Shown: positions 61,561 to 64,000 of the stretch, piece by piece
Position numbering within the stretch: the first letter of the stretch is position 1
How the letters are laid out: every line of letters starts with the position of its first letter
Notes under the pieces: model-generated
Database searches by the model: none
Seen by the model: the letters and a program-made list of their open reading frames with translations, nothing else
Told to the model about the DNA's origin: nothing
Program-made: the position numbers and the translations under genes
Origin: Lewinellaceae bacterium
GTDB taxonomy: Bacteria; Bacteroidota; Bacteroidia; Chitinophagales; Saprospiraceae
Assembly (NCBI GenBank): GCA_020636315.1
Contig: JACJYA010000004.1
Location: forward strand, 62,001 to 126,000
Direction: 5' to 3'
DNA: 64,000 nt

Positions 61561-62004
61561 TTAAGGCTGATATACTTCAAGCACAATAGAACTCGTCCCT
61601 TTCCGGAACCCAAATTCAGCATTGTGCACCAGGCTGTGCCCGGCCATTTCTCTCATGACATCCTGTTCATCTTCACCAATGAAATTCAGTGTCAGGCCCG
61701 CCGGCTCCACCGACGCCTGCAGCTTTAACCGCAGCGTCAGCCGGTCCGTCAATTCATAGATTGCCGTTGTGCCGGTTTGGGAGGACTGGGCATCTACAGA
61801 ATAATTCTGTCCCTCCCCTTCCGTTTCAGCGGCAACAGAGACCCTGAAACTCAATAATCCTGAACCAGGTATATCAAAGGAGGATTTTACTCCGGTTACA
61901 TCAGTAATTTCTATCTTTGTATCTGACGCCGTAAGGCTTATAGATCCTATCTTCGTAAAAGCGCCATACTTTTCCTGCTTGGCTATTAAAATGGGAGCGG
62001 GCAT
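61561..62004 (-). CDS. Hypothetical small beta-rich protein
   Basis: 147 residues, no family recognised. No signal peptide: MPAPILIAKQEKYGAFTKIG. Predicted strands throughout (GSISLTASDTKIEITDVTGV, SGLLSFRVSVAAET, YELTDRLTLRLKLQASVEP, LTLNFIGEDEQD). It is encoded immediately before the tail-fibre-like gene on the same strand. With that gene it may form a two-gene unit for a particle or surface structure; this is speculation from layout. Confidence 0.5.
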   Translation of the reverse strand: MPAPILIAKQEKYGAFTKIGSISLTASDTKIEITDVTGVKSSFDIPGSGLLSFRVSVAAETEGEGQNYSVDAQSSQTGTTAIYELTDRLTLRLKLQASVEPAGLTLNFIGEDEQDVMREMAGHSLVHNAEFGFRKGTSSIVLEVYQP

Positions 62005-62429
62005 AACTCAACTGTGTAAATTTGTTTTTGTATGAGGCAAAACTAGAGGGAATACAGAGACAGGGCAAAAGAGAAACAAGCCTATATTAAGAATCCCAAA
62101 TGGCTCTTTTTCTCAAAAAACCCTACAATCGCCCCCATGGCATCCTTGCGCAAAAACTTTTACACAAAGCCAAAAACACAGCAAACAAAATTTCAACCTG
62201 CTCTTTTCAGGCCACGCCGCCAAATTTGCCTTTCACAAACGCTTTTCAGCCACTTTCTACTTTCAAAAGAATAAAAAATGTGCCTAGCCGGCAACCCAAC
62301 AAAGCTTCCATTATTAAAATCCCAAACCTCATTTTTTTAAGATCAAAAAAAACACCTAACTTTAAACCCTGTAAATAAGAGGTTTACAGAGGGAGAAAAT
62401 ACACTAAAAACAAAAACTCAAACATAAAA
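62005..62429. other. AT-rich, A-rich intergenic region
   Basis: 425 bases; a 92-codon frame at 62100-62378 has a lysine/proline-rich low-complexity translation and no start context, so it is not called. TAACTTTA at 62357-62364 is a possible -7 box for the gene at 62430. Confidence 0.45.
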
Positions 62430-63989
62430 ATGAAACCAAGTGATTACTTATGGCGCCTCATTCACTACATGGAAAAAGCGGAATCCCGCTATTTCCGGCT
62501 ATTTGCCGGAATGCAAAACGGGAAGAAGAACTACGAATACCTGTACGAAGAGGTAAGCAAGGTGAAAAAACTGGAAAAGTACGATGAGGCCTTGATACGG
62601 GAGCGATTAGACAAAGCCGGAAAGGTGCCGGCCAGGAGTTTCGCCGTTACCAAAAAATACCTGTTCGAGAACCTGATGAGGTCACTCCGGCTGCTTCATG
62701 AAGACAGGGACATGGAGAGCCGGGTCCGAAAATTGTACGATGAGGCCACCCTTTTATTCAGCAGAGGACTGACGGAAAAAAGCCTGGAATACACCCTGGA
62801 GGCCAAACGCCTGGCAGAAAAGTACGAGCTTTTTTCCATCCTCATTGACCTGTTAGGCCTGGAAATTCAGCATGCATTTTTTTCCATTAAACCTTCAAAA
62901 TCTCCTTTTGCCCGGTTTGAAGCACTGTACCGGGAAAAGAAGGCCGCCCAGGAAAAGCTGGCCCAGGAAACGGAGGCCAACCGGTTGAGGGACCAGGCCT
63001 TCATTCTCTACCGGACCCGCAATACCCAACAGGGAAAGGACAAGGAACGCCGCATCAAAGAACTCCAAAATCAGCCTTTCCTCCGGGAGCCGGGCAAATT
63101 CCTTTCTTTCCGCAGCGAACTCTACTACCACCACGCCTGGGCATTTATCTATCTGGTGGAGAACATCAACAAGGAAAGAGCCTTATACCACTCCGGAAAG
63201 ACCCTGGAAGTGTGGGACAAATACCCCATTTTTAAAGAAGAATACCCCCGCTTGTATAAGGTTAACCTGTTTGGTTATCTCGGCAATTGCCATTCCTTTA
63301 AGGATTATAGCAATTACCAAATAACCCTGGAGAAGGCCCGCCGGCTCAAATCCAGAACTTTAACGGAAAAAGCCTCAGACTTCCAGGATACGGCTCATTA
63401 CGAGTTGCTGTTCCTGATCAATACAAACTGTTACAATGAAGCCCTGAAGTTGGCCGGAGAACTGGAAGAAAAAATAAAGGATTACTTCCGGAGAAAATAC
63501 CCCCTGCGCAAAGACAAACTCGTCACGTTTTATTACAATACCTCACTGCTTCTTTTCGTCACCGGGCATTATGAGGATGCTCTTCGCTATATCGGTGAGA
63601 TCAGAAAAGTGGGGAAAACGGATATACGCCTCGACATCCAGTACTTCACGCGCATCCTGAAGCTGCTCATACTCTTCGAACAAGGAAAATACGACCAATT
63701 GGACTACAAGGAGCCCTACGTCAAAAAAATATTGAAAAATAACGATATGTACTCTGAATTTGACGCCACCGTCCTGGGGCATCTCCGAAAACTCATAAAA
63801 GGAGACATCGAAAGTGAAGAACGCAAGACTTACCAGGCCTTACTGAAGGATATCGGATTTTCTGAAGAAAAATTCAAAAAAGTCCGGGGAAGGGAAGAAA
63901 TAAAGATCTGGGCCAGGAGCAAAATAGAGCGGAGGCCCATGGCCGAAGTATTGACCGAAATGAACGAAGCAGCAATGGCCAAGGCCTGA
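62430..63989 (+). CDS. Large helical-repeat protein of unknown function
   Basis: 519 residues, nearly all helical and strongly charged. No signal peptide. Segments such as KSLEYTLEAKRLAEKYELFS, FYYNTSLLLFVTGHYEDALR and YIGEIRKVGKTDIRLDIQYF look like degenerate TPR units, and RERLDKAGKVPARSFAVTKK is a basic patch near the start. The gene type occurs in Saprospiria-like genomes as hypothetical protein, in my recollection. It probably acts as a cytoplasmic scaffold; partners unknown. Divergent from the small pair at 60.9-62.0 kb. Complete, ending 11 bases before the window edge. Confidence 0.6.
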   Translation: MKPSDYLWRLIHYMEKAESRYFRLFAGMQNGKKNYEYLYEEVSKVKKLEKYDEALIRERLDKAGKVPARSFAVTKKYLFENLMRSLRLLHEDRDMESRVRKLYDEATLLFSRGLTEKSLEYTLEAKRLAEKYELFSILIDLLGLEIQHAFFSIKPSKSPFARFEALYREKKAAQEKLAQETEANRLRDQAFILYRTRNTQQGKDKERRIKELQNQPFLREPGKFLSFRSELYYHHAWAFIYLVENINKERALYHSGKTLEVWDKYPIFKEEYPRLYKVNLFGYLGNCHSFKDYSNYQITLEKARRLKSRTLTEKASDFQDTAHYELLFLINTNCYNEALKLAGELEEKIKDYFRRKYPLRKDKLVTFYYNTSLLLFVTGHYEDALRYIGEIRKVGKTDIRLDIQYFTRILKLLILFEQGKYDQLDYKEPYVKKILKNNDMYSEFDATVLGHLRKLIKGDIESEERKTYQALLKDIGFSEEKFKKVRGREEIKIWARSKIERRPMAEVLTEMNEAAMAKA

Positions 63990-64000
63990 TCGTTATCCTC

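Noticed and set aside
62100..62378. 92-codon frame in the A-rich gap
   Set aside because: Low-complexity Lys/Pro/Asn translation from A-rich DNA without family signal.

Overview
The window looks like a chromosomal segment of a free-living member of the Bacteroidota, most likely of the Saprospiria (Lewinella / Haliscomenobacter / Phaeodactylibacter type); the class is inferred from gene style only. Signs for the phylum: seven secreted proteins end in a type IX secretion (T9SS) sorting domain, there is a one-protein hybrid two-component system, a TonB receptor paired with a BtuG-like lipoprotein, and start codons mostly lack Shine-Dalgarno sequences while several genes carry TAnnTTnG-like promoter boxes. 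Genes are moderately GC-rich; several intergenic stretches are strikingly AT-rich. No tRNA, rRNA, CRISPR array or complete insertion sequence was seen.

Layout. 0-5.4 kb: two tandem secreted peptidylarginine/agmatine-deiminase-like enzymes, separated by an intact DUF433 antitoxin gene with a broken toxin partner. 5.4-16.1 kb: a dispersed repeat with inverted ends (two copies), a coiled-coil membrane protein, an OmpA-like lipoprotein, and two giant modular T9SS adhesin-like paralogues ending in matching RNA hairpins. 16.2-25 kb: a Tyr/Trp-rich exported protein, a glutamate-cysteine-ligase/CBS fusion, a small lipoprotein, a SPOR-domain protein, a double iron-sulfur mini-protein, a pirin and a small alpha/beta-barrel protein. 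25.2-33 kb: a MarR-regulated RND efflux system (MarR, membrane fusion protein, RND pump, then a deoxyribonucleotidase, a GtrA-like protein and the TolC-type channel). 33.1-33.9 kb: an AT-richer xisH-xisI pair. 34-40 kb: a LolC/E-type permease, a T9SS zinc carboxypeptidase, then a degraded zone with two MITE-like elements and a split TIGR04255-type gene. 40.4-45.2 kb: bestrophin, a wrecked four-helix-bundle gene, and a btuB-btuG vitamin B12 uptake operon behind a cobalamin riboswitch. 45.3-58.2 kb: a secreted M1 aminopeptidase, a run of exported enzymes (FGE-like, Tat-exported Gfo/Idh/MocA oxidoreductase, ApbE, Tat-exported hydroxypyruvate-isomerase-like), a hybrid two-component regulator and a secreted ASPIC/FG-GAP protein. 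58.2-64 kb: a FIMAH-domain lipoprotein, a membrane-anchored AraC regulator, two small genes with a tail-fibre-like flavour and a helical-repeat protein.

Functionally the segment is dominated by surface and periplasmic biology: T9SS-exported enzymes and adhesins, nutrient capture (B12) and drug efflux. A second theme is intergenic repeat content. Short 7-12 base words are repeated in tandem and often in inverted halves after gene ends, alongside longer dispersed elements. The most useful leads are the riboswitch-btuB-btuG operon outside the gut niche, the tandem secreted deiminases, the xisHI pair with its upstream palindrome, the TIGR04255-type gene cut by a MITE-like element, and the covarying 3' hairpins of the adhesin paralogues. 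All calls are by eye; no database search was run.
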